A stretch of 64,000 nt of DNA from Pseudonocardia benzenivorans CB1190 (GTDB lineage Bacteria; Actinomycetota; Actinomycetes; Mycobacteriales; Pseudonocardiaceae). The notes beneath the pieces are model-generated. The model worked only from the letters and a program-made list of their open reading frames with translations. It ran no database searches and was not told the origin of the DNA. Below, one piece after another: positions 32,457 through 40,330 of this stretch. A program made the translations under genes and the position numbers. The stretch covers positions 5,844,501-5,908,500 of the forward strand of contig NC_015312.1 in assembly GCF_000196675.2 (NCBI RefSeq). The letters are read 5' to 3'. The number at the start of each line of letters is the position of its first letter. The stretch's first letter is position 1.

Positions 32457-34676
32457 TCAGCGGACGTCGTACCGGTCCAGGTCCATGACCTTGGCGAACG
32501 CGGCGACGAAGTCCTGCACGAACTTCTCGCCCGCGTCGTCGCTGGCGTAGACCTCGGCGACGGCGCGCAGCTCGGAGTTCGAGCCGAACACCAGGTCGGC
32601 ACGGGTGCCGGTCCACTTGACCTGGCCGGACGCGTCGCGCGCCTCGAAGGCGTCGTCGTCACCGGCCACCGACGACCACGCGGTCTCCATGTCGAGGAGG
32701 TTCGTGAAGAAGTCGTTGGTCAGCGTGCCGGGCCGGTCGGTGAGCACACCGGCGGTCGAGCCGCCCGTGTTGGCGCCCAGCACGCGCAGGCCGCCGACGA
32801 GGACGGTCATCTCCGGCGCGCTGAGGTTCAGCAGGTTGGCCCGGTCGACCAGCAGGTACTCGGCCGGCAGCGTGTGGCCCTTGCCGCGGAAGTTGCGGAA
32901 GCCGTCGGCGGTGGGCTCCAGGTGCGCGAACGACTCGACGTCGGTCTGCTCCTGGGTGGCGTCCGTGCGGCCCGGGGTGAACGGGACGGTGACGTCGTAC
33001 CCGGCGTCCTTGGCCGCCTTCTCGACCGCCGCGACGCCGCCGAGGACGACGAGGTCGGCGAACGAGACCTGCTTGCCGTACGAGGACTGGATGCCCTCGA
33101 GGCCCCGGATGACCAGGGCGAGCTCGTCGGGGTCGTTGACCTCCCAGCCGCGCTGCGGCTCGAGGCGGATGCGGCCGCCGTTGGCGCCACCGCGCTTGTC
33201 CGAGATGCGGAACGACGACGCCGCCGCCCACGCCGCCTTGACCAGCTGCGACACCGACAGGCCCGAGTCGAGGATCTTCGCCTTCAGGTCCGCGACGTCG
33301 GCGTCGGACAGGGTGTAGCCGTTCGCGGCGGGCACCGGGTCCTGCCAGAGCAGCTCCTCCTGCGGCACCAGCGGGCCGAGGTAGCGCTCCTTCGGGCCCA
33401 TGTCGCGGTGGGTGAGCTTGTACCAGGCGCGGGCGAACGCGTCGTAGAACTCCTGCGGGTTCTCCAGGAAACGACGCGAGATCGGCTCGTAGATCGGGTC
33501 GAAGCGCAGCGCGAGGTCGGTCGTCAGCATCGAGATCGGCCGGTTGAGCTCGCCGGTCTCCGGGTCGGGGATCTGGTTGTCGCCCGAACCGGCCTTGGCC
33601 ACCCACTGGTTGGCCCCGGCGGGGCTCTGGGTCAGCTCGTACTCGTAGCCGAAAAGGTTCTCGAAGAACTTGTTGCTCCACTGCGTGGGCGTCTGGGTCC
33701 AGGTGACCTCGAGGCCCGAGGTGATCACGTCGCGGCCCTTGCCCTTGCCGAAGCCCTGCTTCCAGCCCAGGCCCTGCTCCTCGATCGAGGCGCCCTCGGG
33801 CTCCGGGCCGACGTTGTTGTCGACGTCGGGGTTGGCGGCGCCGTGCGCCTTGCCCAGGGTGTGGCCACCGGCGATGAGCGCGACGGTCTCCTCGTCGTTC
33901 ATCGCCATCCGGCCGAACGTCTCGCGGATGTCGCGGGCGGCGGCCAGCGGGTCCGGGTTGCCGTTGGGGCCCTCCGGGTTGACGTAGATCAGGCCCATCT
34001 GGACGGCGCCCAGCGGCTTCTCCAGCTCGCGGTCACCGCGGTAGCGCTCGTCGCCGAGCCAGGTGCGCTCCGGACCCCAGTAGACGTCCTCGTCGGGCTC
34101 CCAGACGTCGGCGCGCCCGCCGGCGAAGCCGAACGTGGTGAAGCCGGAGACCTCGAGCGCGCGGTTGCCCGCGAAGACCATCAGGTCGGCCCACGAGATC
34201 TTCTTGCCGTACTTCTTCTTCACCGGCCACAGCAGGCGACGGGCCTTGTCCAGGTTGCCGTTGTCCGGCCAGCTGTTGAGCGGCGCGAAGCGCTGCATGC
34301 CCGCACCCGCCCCGCCGCGGCCGTCGTCGACCCGGTAGGTACCGGCGCTGTGCCACGCCATGCGGATGAACAGGCCCGCGTAGCTGCCGAAGTCGGCAGG
34401 CCACCAGTCCTGCGAGGTGGTGATGACCGCGTCGACGTCGGCAGTGAGCTCGTCGAGGTCGAGGCTGTTGAACGCCTCGCGGTAGTCGAACTCGCCGCCC
34501 ATCGGGTTGGCGACCTCGGAGTGCTTGCGCAGGATGCGCAGGTTCAGCTGGTTCGGCCACCAGTCACGGTTGCTGCCACCCTCGGTCGGGTGCGACAAGC
34601 GGCCGTGCGCGACCGGGCACCCACCGGCCTCCTCCTCGTTCATCTCTCCAACAACGGCGTCGGGCTTGTCAGACAC
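32457..34676 (-). CDS. katG: Catalase-peroxidase KatG
   Basis: Bifunctional heme enzyme of 739 residues that removes hydrogen peroxide. The distal triad is Arg105, Trp108 and His109 in IRMAWHSAGTYR. The Tyr in MGLIYVNPEGPNGNPD and Met in GRMAMNDEE complete the Met-Tyr-Trp crosslink, and the proximal His is in GGHTLGKAHGA. N- and C-terminal peroxidase-like domains are both full length. GTG at 34676 with GGAAGGAA upstream. It follows furA by 28 bases, the usual actinobacterial furA-katG operon. Confidence 0.97.
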   Translation of the reverse strand: MSDKPDAVVGEMNEEEAGGCPVAHGRLSHPTEGGSNRDWWPNQLNLRILRKHSEVANPMGGEFDYREAFNSLDLDELTADVDAVITTSQDWWPADFGSYAGLFIRMAWHSAGTYRVDDGRGGAGAGMQRFAPLNSWPDNGNLDKARRLLWPVKKKYGKKISWADLMVFAGNRALEVSGFTTFGFAGGRADVWEPDEDVYWGPERTWLGDERYRGDRELEKPLGAVQMGLIYVNPEGPNGNPDPLAAARDIRETFGRMAMNDEETVALIAGGHTLGKAHGAANPDVDNNVGPEPEGASIEEQGLGWKQGFGKGKGRDVITSGLEVTWTQTPTQWSNKFFENLFGYEYELTQSPAGANQWVAKAGSGDNQIPDPETGELNRPISMLTTDLALRFDPIYEPISRRFLENPQEFYDAFARAWYKLTHRDMGPKERYLGPLVPQEELLWQDPVPAANGYTLSDADVADLKAKILDSGLSVSQLVKAAWAAASSFRISDKRGGANGGRIRLEPQRGWEVNDPDELALVIRGLEGIQSSYGKQVSFADLVVLGGVAAVEKAAKDAGYDVTVPFTPGRTDATQEQTDVESFAHLEPTADGFRNFRGKGHTLPAEYLLVDRANLLNLSAPEMTVLVGGLRVLGANTGGSTAGVLTDRPGTLTNDFFTNLLDMETAWSSVAGDDDAFEARDASGQVKWTGTRADLVFGSNSELRAVAEVYASDDAGEKFVQDFVAAFAKVMDLDRYDVR

Positions 34677-34704
34677 GGGGTTTCCTTCCGAGATCAGAGA
34701 TCGC

Positions 34705-35136
34705 TCACGAACTCTTGGTGGTGGAGCAGTCGGGGCACAGCCCCCAGTACACGACCTCGGCCTCGTCGATCGTGAAGCCGTGGTCGTCCGAGGCGGTGAG
34801 ACAGGGCGTCGTGCCCACGGCGCAGTCGACGTCCGCGATCGAGCCGCAGGACCGGCACACGACGTGGTGATGGTTGTCCCCGACCCGCGACTCGTAACGC
34901 GCCAGCGACCCCGAGGGCTGGATGCACCGGAGCAGCCCTGATGTGGTGAGCACCCGGAGCACGTCGTAGACGGCCTGGTGGGAGACGTCCCCCAGGTCCT
35001 CGCGTACGGCCCCGATGATCGAGGCCGTGTCGGCGTGCGGATGCCGGTGCACCGCGGAGAGCACGGCCAGCCGGGGACGCGTGACCCGGAGGGAGGCCCC
35101 CCGGAGCATGCGCTCGTGGTCCGGTGTCGTCGGCAC
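34705..35136 (-). CDS. furA: Fur-family redox repressor FurA/CatR
   Basis: Metalloregulator of 143 residues: winged HTH with VSHQAVYDVLRVLTTSGLL, a metal-binding HHHVVCRSCGSI and a second Cys pair CPDC near the C-terminus. In mycobacteria and streptomycetes FurA/FurS represses its own operon with katG and releases DNA upon oxidation. A matching operator is present just upstream (35157-35176). GTG start at 35136. Confidence 0.92.
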   Translation of the reverse strand: MPTTPDHERMLRGASLRVTRPRLAVLSAVHRHPHADTASIIGAVREDLGDVSHQAVYDVLRVLTTSGLLRCIQPSGSLARYESRVGDNHHHVVCRSCGSIADVDCAVGTTPCLTASDDHGFTIDEAEVVYWGLCPDCSTTKSS

Positions 35137-35156
35137 GACGGGCAGCCTGGCCTAGA

Positions 35157-35176
35157 TTCTGGAATGAGTCAAGAAT
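35157..35176 (-). promoter_or_regulatory. FurA operator of the furA-katG operon
   Basis: On the minus strand the site reads ATTCTTGACTCATTCCAGAA. It closely follows, from memory, the AT-rich TCTTGACTnATTCCAGAA box of actinobacterial furA promoters. TTGACT could double as the -35 element. It lies 20 bases upstream of the furA start. Confidence 0.8.
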
Positions 35177-35279
35177 GTTGCGGTGAACTCTCTCCGAACG
35201 AGTGCCGACGCATCAGGATCACGCTGCGCGCCTTGAGGTTACGGCCCGCACCGGACCTCGCGGACGAGTGCCCCGCGAC

Positions 35280-35538
35280 TCAGCGGATTCGCCCCAGTAC
35301 CGCCGCCAGCTCGTCGGGCATCGACGCCATCGGCTGGTGCGACGACGCCAGCCGTTCCACGTGGTCGGCCGCCGCGGCCCACTGCTCCTGGACACGAGGG
35401 CAGCTCGCCGCCGAACAGGTCGACCATCGACTGTCCGCGTGCGGGCCACGCCGCCGCGAGATACACGCTGTGGGCGACGTCCGGGTGGTCGGCGAGCTCG
35501 GTGACGAACCCTCCGTGCACGAGGACGTAGCTGGTCAT
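35280..35538 (-). pseudogene. Decayed alpha/beta hydrolase gene
   Basis: The start is intact (ATG at 35538, MTSYVLVHGGF). The frame then jumps directly to VTELADHPDVAHSVYLAAAW, so the part with the nucleophile region upstream of it is deleted. After SMVDLFGGELP the remaining match is in another frame and ends SSHQPMASMPDELAAVLGRI before the stop at 35280. Full relatives have about 230-240 residues, so at least one internal deletion and one frameshift have occurred. Confidence 0.7.
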
Positions 35539-35670
35539 CGGGCAAGAGTGACGTAGGTCACCAATAGCGACAATGGGTCGATGGGCCCCATGGCGGGGCC
35601 GACCGGGCATCCGGGCCGGCGTCGGCACAGGCGTTCACGGACCCATGACGGAGGGCGCGCGATCGCCGAC

Positions 35671-35715
35671 GCCACGGCACCCGGCGTCATGGCACCCGAC
35701 GTCATGGCACCCGAC
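35671..35715. repeat. 15-bp tandem repeat, two perfect and one degenerate copy
   Basis: GTCATGGCACCCGAC occurs at 35686-35700 and 35701-35715, preceded by the variant GCCACGGCACCCGGC. It is located in the roughly 245-base spacer before the membrane-protein gene. It is not clearly coding. Confidence 0.75.
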
Positions 35716-35783
35716 GCCGGCCCGGCCGGGACTTTCGACCCGAACCCCGCTGCACCGGGCACGACCCGGACGTACGGTGATGT

Positions 35784-36527
35784 GTGCTCGTCCAGCCGAT
35801 GGCCTCACTGACCGACCTCGCGCTGGGGCTGTTCACGCTCTACCTCGTGCCCCGGCTGCCCCGAGACGTCGACGGGGCGCGGTACTGGCGCGCCGCGTTC
35901 GTCTGGGCGGCGATCACCGCCCTGGTGGGCGCCGTCTACCACGGCTTCCTCGTCGACCTGCCCCGGATCGGCGGGATCACCTGGGCCGTCATGAGCACGA
36001 TGGTCGTCGTCGTCATGTCGTTCATGCTGGCGGCGTCGGTGATCCAGGTTCTCGGCCGCAGCCGGGCCGTCGTGTTCTGGCCGCTGCGGCTGCTGGGCGT
36101 CATTGCCTACCTCGTCTTCGCCGCCACCGGCAACTCCAGCATCACGGCGATCATGATGTGCGAGAGCATCACGATGGCCTGTGTCATCGGGCTCTGGGTC
36201 TGGGCGTGGCTGCGCGGGCACCCGGCGGGCCGTCCGATGCTGGTGGCCATCGGGGTGAGCATCGCGGCCGCGATGCTGCGCCTGGTCCCGGGTGCGGCGG
36301 CGCTGGTGGCGCTGGACCCCGACTCCGCCTACCACATCGGGCAGATCGTCGGGATGGTGCTGCTGTACCGCGCCGTCGCGCAGAGCGGACCGCCGCCCGA
36401 GGCCGTCGACGGGACCGGGTCCGGACGGGCGTCCGGGCCGGACGAGCCGTCGCCCACCCCGGCCGACGGCCGCCACCGGCCGGCCCGGTGGATCAAGGTG
36501 CCGCAGGTGCGGCGACACGGCTCCTGA
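35784..36527 (+). CDS. Multi-pass membrane protein of unknown function
   Basis: Protein of 247 residues with six or seven hydrophobic helices (for example LALGLFTLYLVP, WAAITALVGAVYHGF, VMSTMVVVVMSFMLAASVI) and a hydrophilic Pro/Gly-rich tail after residue 195. A His in helix 2 (VYHGF) and an NSS motif near the middle recur, but no family is recognised. Start uncertain: GTG at 35784 or ATG at 35799. It converges on the TSUP gene. Confidence 0.65.
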   Translation: MLVQPMASLTDLALGLFTLYLVPRLPRDVDGARYWRAAFVWAAITALVGAVYHGFLVDLPRIGGITWAVMSTMVVVVMSFMLAASVIQVLGRSRAVVFWPLRLLGVIAYLVFAATGNSSITAIMMCESITMACVIGLWVWAWLRGHPAGRPMLVAIGVSIAAAMLRLVPGAAALVALDPDSAYHIGQIVGMVLLYRAVAQSGPPPEAVDGTGSGRASGPDEPSPTPADGRHRPARWIKVPQVRRHGS

Positions 36528-36565
36528 CGCGCGGACACAGCCGGGCCGCGCCCCGCGCACCGCAC

Positions 36566-37354
36566 TCACCGGATCAGCTGCACGACGTAGGCGGTCGCGA
36601 GCCCGACCGCGAGCAGACCGAGCACGATCCGCAGCCCGGCCTCCGGCACGTGGGGCTGCAGGCGCGCTCCCAGGTAGCCGCCCAGCAGACCACCCGTCCC
36701 ACAGAGGAGCCCGACGGTCCACACCGGCGCGACCGGGCCGTCGGAGACGAGCGACAGCACGCCGTACGCGCCGACACCGGCGACGGACGTCACGAACGTG
36801 CTCGCCAGCGCCGCCGGCGCCACCTCGACGACCGGCAACCCGAGGCCGACCAGGATCGGTCCGAGCAGCGACCCACCGCCGATGCCGTAGATGCCACCCA
36901 CGACGCCGACGAGCAGGCCGAGGCCGGTGATCGTCCGTCGCCGCGGCGGCGGCCGCGACACGCCCCGGCGGGGACGGCTCACGAGGAGCCACAGCCCCAA
37001 CGGCAGCAGCAGGCCGACGGCCAGGGCCCGGAAGACACCGGCCCCCGGCGCGGCGAGCACCCGGACAACGGCCCCGATGACCACCCCCGGCACCGTCCCG
37101 GTCAGGAGTTGGAGCGTGAGCGGGCCGCGGAGCCGACCGGTGCGATGGTGGCGCAGCAGCGCACCCGGCGTGGACACGACGTTGTACATGAGGTTCGTGG
37201 GTGTCACGGCCGGGCTCGGGATGCCCAGCAGGTCGAGCTGGATCGGGAGCAGGAAGACCGCCCCGGACACACCGACCGGTGTCGTCACGACCGCCACGGC
37301 GAACCCTGCCGCGAGTGCACCTGCAGCGGTCGGCCAGTCGATCACGGACGGCAT
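36566..37354 (-). CDS. TSUP-family (TauE/SafE) anion exporter
   Basis: Membrane transporter of 262 residues with eight hydrophobic helices in two halves. The signature region VGVSGAVFLLPIQLDLLGIP opens each family member, and VGVVGGIYGIGGGSLLGPIL is the matching motif of the second half. Family members move sulfite, sulfonates or similar anions. No sulfur-metabolism gene is adjacent, so the substrate is open. Confidence 0.85.
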   Translation of the reverse strand: MPSVIDWPTAAGALAAGFAVAVVTTPVGVSGAVFLLPIQLDLLGIPSPAVTPTNLMYNVVSTPGALLRHHRTGRLRGPLTLQLLTGTVPGVVIGAVVRVLAAPGAGVFRALAVGLLLPLGLWLLVSRPRRGVSRPPPRRRTITGLGLLVGVVGGIYGIGGGSLLGPILVGLGLPVVEVAPAALASTFVTSVAGVGAYGVLSLVSDGPVAPVWTVGLLCGTGGLLGGYLGARLQPHVPEAGLRIVLGLLAVGLATAYVVQLIR

Positions 37355-37558
37355 CGTGCGCGTCGCGACGTCGCCCTGTCACCTCGCCGCAGTGGCCACG
37401 ACCTGGCATCTTCGGACCTGCGCCCGGCATCGCTCCGAAGATCCGCCCGATCGCGTCCGCGCACGACGCAACTCCGACTCGAACAGGTCGCCGACCTGCT
37501 CGGGATCAGGAGCGACACCCGTGCGAGCGGCCGCTCACCGCCGGCCCCGCCGTGGCGG

Positions 37559-38122
37559 TCACGGACCGGGTTCCGCCGTCCTCGGGTCGGACCGGGTGAG
37601 ACCGGCCTGGAGATCACGGACGATCATGCCGATCCGGCCCGACGAGAGCAGTCCCGGCCCGAGAGGGCCCGACCGGTTCTCGCCGACGGGCGGCAGGGAC
37701 CGCAGCGCGGCCCGGACCTCCGCGGTCATGTGGGTGAGCTGCCAGCGGACTTCCTCGTCGACGGCGTCCGGCCGGTCGGGAGCAGCCAGGCCGACGGCGT
37801 TGGCCGCGTACGCGGCGGCGCCGAACGCGTGCGCGCCCATGTGGGCGACGGCCACCGCCTGACCGGCGGCCCGGGCGGCGGCAGCCGCCGCGGGCGCCGT
37901 CACCTCCCCGGCCGGCACACCCCCGACGAACCGACGGCGGATCTCGTCGGCGGTGTCGAGCTCTCCTCGGGCGAACGCCCGGGCGCGGGCGATGGCGGCG
38001 CGCGGACGCTCGTCGGCCGGGGCGGCAGCCTCGAACAGTCCCAGAACACGCTCGGCGCAGTCGGCGGCCCACGCCGCGACACGGCGTCGGTCGGCCTCGC
38101 TCAACGTCTGCGGAGATCGCAC
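37559..38122 (-). CDS. Imm5-like putative immunity protein
   Basis: Ala-rich helical protein of 187 residues from a GTG at 38122. The patterns RRVAAWAADCAERVLGLFEA, RPRAAIARARAFARGE and AVAVAHMGAHAFGAAAYAAN match, from memory, the repeat style of Imm5-type immunity proteins of polymorphic toxin systems. No toxin gene is visible nearby, so it would be an orphan. The 204 bases downstream (37355-37558) hold no gene I recognise. Confidence 0.5.
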   Translation of the reverse strand: MRSPQTLSEADRRRVAAWAADCAERVLGLFEAAAPADERPRAAIARARAFARGELDTADEIRRRFVGGVPAGEVTAPAAAAAARAAGQAVAVAHMGAHAFGAAAYAANAVGLAAPDRPDAVDEEVRWQLTHMTAEVRAALRSLPPVGENRSGPLGPGLLSSGRIGMIVRDLQAGLTRSDPRTAEPGP

Positions 38123-38408
38123 GAGCCGGACTCTACGTATCTCGCCGGAGACGTCGCGTCCGTCCGGTGAACCTCGCCGGCTCGGGCGTCGCGCCGCGAC
38201 CCCGGAAGGCCGGCAGCGGTCCGGCACGCCGCGTGGAGATCAGCACCCGGCACCGTTCGCCGGTGTGCGTTGCCGGGTCCTGGCCGCGCCCGACCGCTTC
38301 GAGGCTCGGGCGATCCGCCCGGTCAGCACCGATTCCGGTGACTGCCGCGCCGGCCGGGGGCGGGTTATCCGGGTGCGGGCGCCGGGGTGCGGGGTCGAGG
38401 ATCGGGGC

Positions 38409-38951
38409 GTGCACATCGAGTTCGCGAGGCGCGAGGACGGGGGGTCTCTGGCCACGATCGACCGGCCGGACGGGGTCCGGCTGCTGCTGACCTCGTACGA
38501 CCGGGCGAACAGCGTCCCGCACGATCTCGCCCACTTCGTCGCCGAACGAGACCTCGGCCTGCGGCGGGGGTTGTGGGGAAGCATCGCCGACGGGGCGCTG
38601 TTCGACAGCGTGCAGTTCATCGCCGGTAAGCGGCGGCACGACGACGCGGCCCGATCACGGGCGGTCCGCCGGGCCAACGCGGACGAGCTGGCTCTCGTCG
38701 AGGTCCTGGTCGGAGCGGTGTGCCGCGGCCTACCGATGGCTGACGCCGCCGCTGCACGCGAGATCGGGCGTGCGTGGTCGAGCGTCCGCGACTCACCGTG
38801 CCCGTTTCCGCCCGACCGCAGGACCGCCGCCGTCAACGAGCTGCGACGGCTCGGGCTCCTCTTCGGACAGCTGGACGCCTCCGCCACCCTGGCGCTCGAC
38901 TGGCCCACCGCGCCGGCCTCCAGGACCGGTGGGCGACGACGGCGCCGCTGA
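38409..38951 (+). CDS. Conserved hypothetical protein
   Basis: Protein of 180 residues from a GTG at 38409. The core LTSYDRANSVPHDLAHFVAE, then RRGLWGSIADGALFDS, looks conserved and enzyme-like (a His-x-x-x-His around HDLAHF), with a basic C-terminal tail (GGRRRRR). Family not recognised; homologues in actinobacteria are likely. The 286 bases upstream contain no recognised element. Confidence 0.55.
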   Translation: MHIEFARREDGGSLATIDRPDGVRLLLTSYDRANSVPHDLAHFVAERDLGLRRGLWGSIADGALFDSVQFIAGKRRHDDAARSRAVRRANADELALVEVLVGAVCRGLPMADAAAAREIGRAWSSVRDSPCPFPPDRRTAAVNELRRLGLLFGQLDASATLALDWPTAPASRTGGRRRRR

Positions 38952-39121
38952 CTTCCGTCCACCGGTCGGAGCCGCACGCCCGACCCCGACCGCATCCGGC
39001 AGCGGGCCCGGTAGCCGGGCCCGCCGGCCGGGCGGCGCAGACGGCGGCGTCTCGACGGGAGAGAGACCACGATCAGTCCGTGAAGCGCCCGTGACCACCC
39101 AGGTTCCCGGGACCCACGAGT

Positions 39122-39221
39122 ACGGCCCCTGAACCGCGTTTCCGCAGTTCAGGGGCCGTACCCACAGGGTGTGGCAGGTGAAGGATTCGAACCTTCGTAG
39201 GCTAAGCCGACGGATTTACAG
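39122..39221. repeat. Left attachment repeat: 3' part of tRNA-Tyr plus terminator hairpin
   Basis: This 100-base stretch matches 52396-52495 at 98 positions; the only differences are at 39160 and 39162. It contains the tRNA-Tyr 3' half from within the anticodon loop to the acceptor end and the adjacent terminator stem-loop, but no 5' half, so it is not a functional tRNA. Confidence 0.95.
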
Positions 39222-39357
39222 AACACTGGCGTATGGGCTCTGACCTGCGACGATGCCCCGCACCCCTGCGTTGCGTCCGTGCATAGTCCGCAGGTCGTCT
39301 TCGCCCCCACACGCTGGGTCCTGGTGCTGATCTCCTCGCGGCGCGGGTTCTACCCTT

Positions 39358-39419
39358 CCGGCCCGTCGGCCGGGGTGCAAGGCACGTAGTCCCGCCTTGT
39401 GCCCCGGCCGACGGGCCGG
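39358..39419. repeat. Long inverted repeat near the left end of the element
   Basis: A 26-base arm (39358-39383) pairs with 39394-39419 with only two mismatches around a ten-base loop ACGTAGTCCC. It is far stronger than an ordinary terminator and has no gene directly before it. A replication or transfer origin, or a protein-binding cruciform, is possible. Confidence 0.75.
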
Positions 39420-39535
39420 TAGCCGTCTCGGCGCGCCGTGAGGAGGTCAGCACCCCGCCGCACCCAACTGATCTCTGAGCGGTGCCGGGTTCGGGCGGAG
39501 CCCGTGGCGTTCTGTCTCTGTGCGACGCTCCCCCG

Positions 39536-40144
39536 GTGAGCGCTGTGCGAGACCTTCGTGTCGTCGCCCTCGGGGACTCGTTCGTCGCGGGTGTCGGAGA
39601 TCCTGACTGTCGCGGTTGGTTCGGCCGCCTGGTGTCGGCCGCTGGGCGCCGAGGGATCGCGACGACCGCGTACAACCTCGGCGTCCGCCGGGACACCAGC
39701 CGTGACGTCTTGACTCGCTGGGACCGGAAGGTCGCTGCCCGACGTGCACCCGGGTGCGACGAGCGCCTGGTCGTCTCATTCGGGGTCAATGACAGCATCA
39801 TCGAGAACGGGGCCCAGCGAGTCGTGCCAGGCGAGAGCGCCGCCAACCTGGGACGCCTCCTCACCGACGCATCCCACGCCGGCCTCGCAACGATCGTCGT
39901 GGGCCCGCCCCCCATCGCCGACGCGTCGGTGAATCGCCGAGTCGTCGAACTGAACGCACGGTTTCGGGACGTCTGCGACTCCGCTGGAGCCCCGTTCGTC
40001 GACGTCGTGCACGAGCTGGCGGGCGACGAACTGTGGACTACTGGGGTGCGCGACGGCGATGGTGCGCACCCTGGCGCCCAGGGCTACGAGCGACTGGCTG
40101 CACTGGTGCTGCCGACGTGGCTGGATTGGATCAGGGTGGCGTGA
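39536..40144 (+). CDS. SGNH/GDSL-family hydrolase
   Basis: Esterase-like protein of 202 residues from the GTG at 39536. Block I is VVALGDSFVAGVGD with the catalytic Ser, block III is VSFGVNDSI with the Asn, and the C-terminal block is DGAHPGAQGYERL with catalytic Asp and His. No signal peptide is seen, so it is probably cytosolic. It is cargo of the integrative element and is followed by a strong hairpin. Confidence 0.85.
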   Translation: MSAVRDLRVVALGDSFVAGVGDPDCRGWFGRLVSAAGRRGIATTAYNLGVRRDTSRDVLTRWDRKVAARRAPGCDERLVVSFGVNDSIIENGAQRVVPGESAANLGRLLTDASHAGLATIVVGPPPIADASVNRRVVELNARFRDVCDSAGAPFVDVVHELAGDELWTTGVRDGDGAHPGAQGYERLAALVLPTWLDWIRVA

Positions 40145-40213
40145 CGGTGGGCTGGGCCGGGTAGCCGGACCCGCCGGCCGCGCGCGGGCCGGAGGCAGGA
40201 GCGCGCGAGCCGA

Positions 40214-40238
40214 GCGGGGCCGGCGTGGCCGGCCCCGC
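40214..40238 (+). terminator. Hairpin terminator after the SGNH hydrolase gene
   Basis: GCGGGGCCGGC and its perfect complement with loop GTG, 69 bases after the stop. Confidence 0.55.
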
Positions 40239-40330
40239 GCCGCCGGAGGCGGCGCCTTGATCTCTTAGAGGCAGGTTCGGCAGCGTAGGCCCGCAGGTGG
40301 CTGTCGAGTCGCGGGACATGCTTGACGGTG

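Larger units (their letters stand above)
38952..39535. other. Left boundary of the integrative element
   Basis: About 580 bases without a gene. It holds the left 100-bp repeat (39122-39221), a tRNA-like partial sequence inside it, and the long hairpin at 39358-39419. Bases 38952-39121 are chromosomal and 39222 onward belong to the element. Confidence 0.7.

Noticed and set aside
37440..37560. Possible HTH gene fragment (LEQVADLLGIRSDT in one frame)
   Set aside because: Only about 15 residues look protein-like, without start, stop or extension; chance in GC-rich DNA is likely.
39182..39221. Second tRNA gene
   Set aside because: Only the 3' half of tRNA-Tyr is present; the 5' half and a complete anticodon stem are missing, as expected for an attachment-site duplicate.
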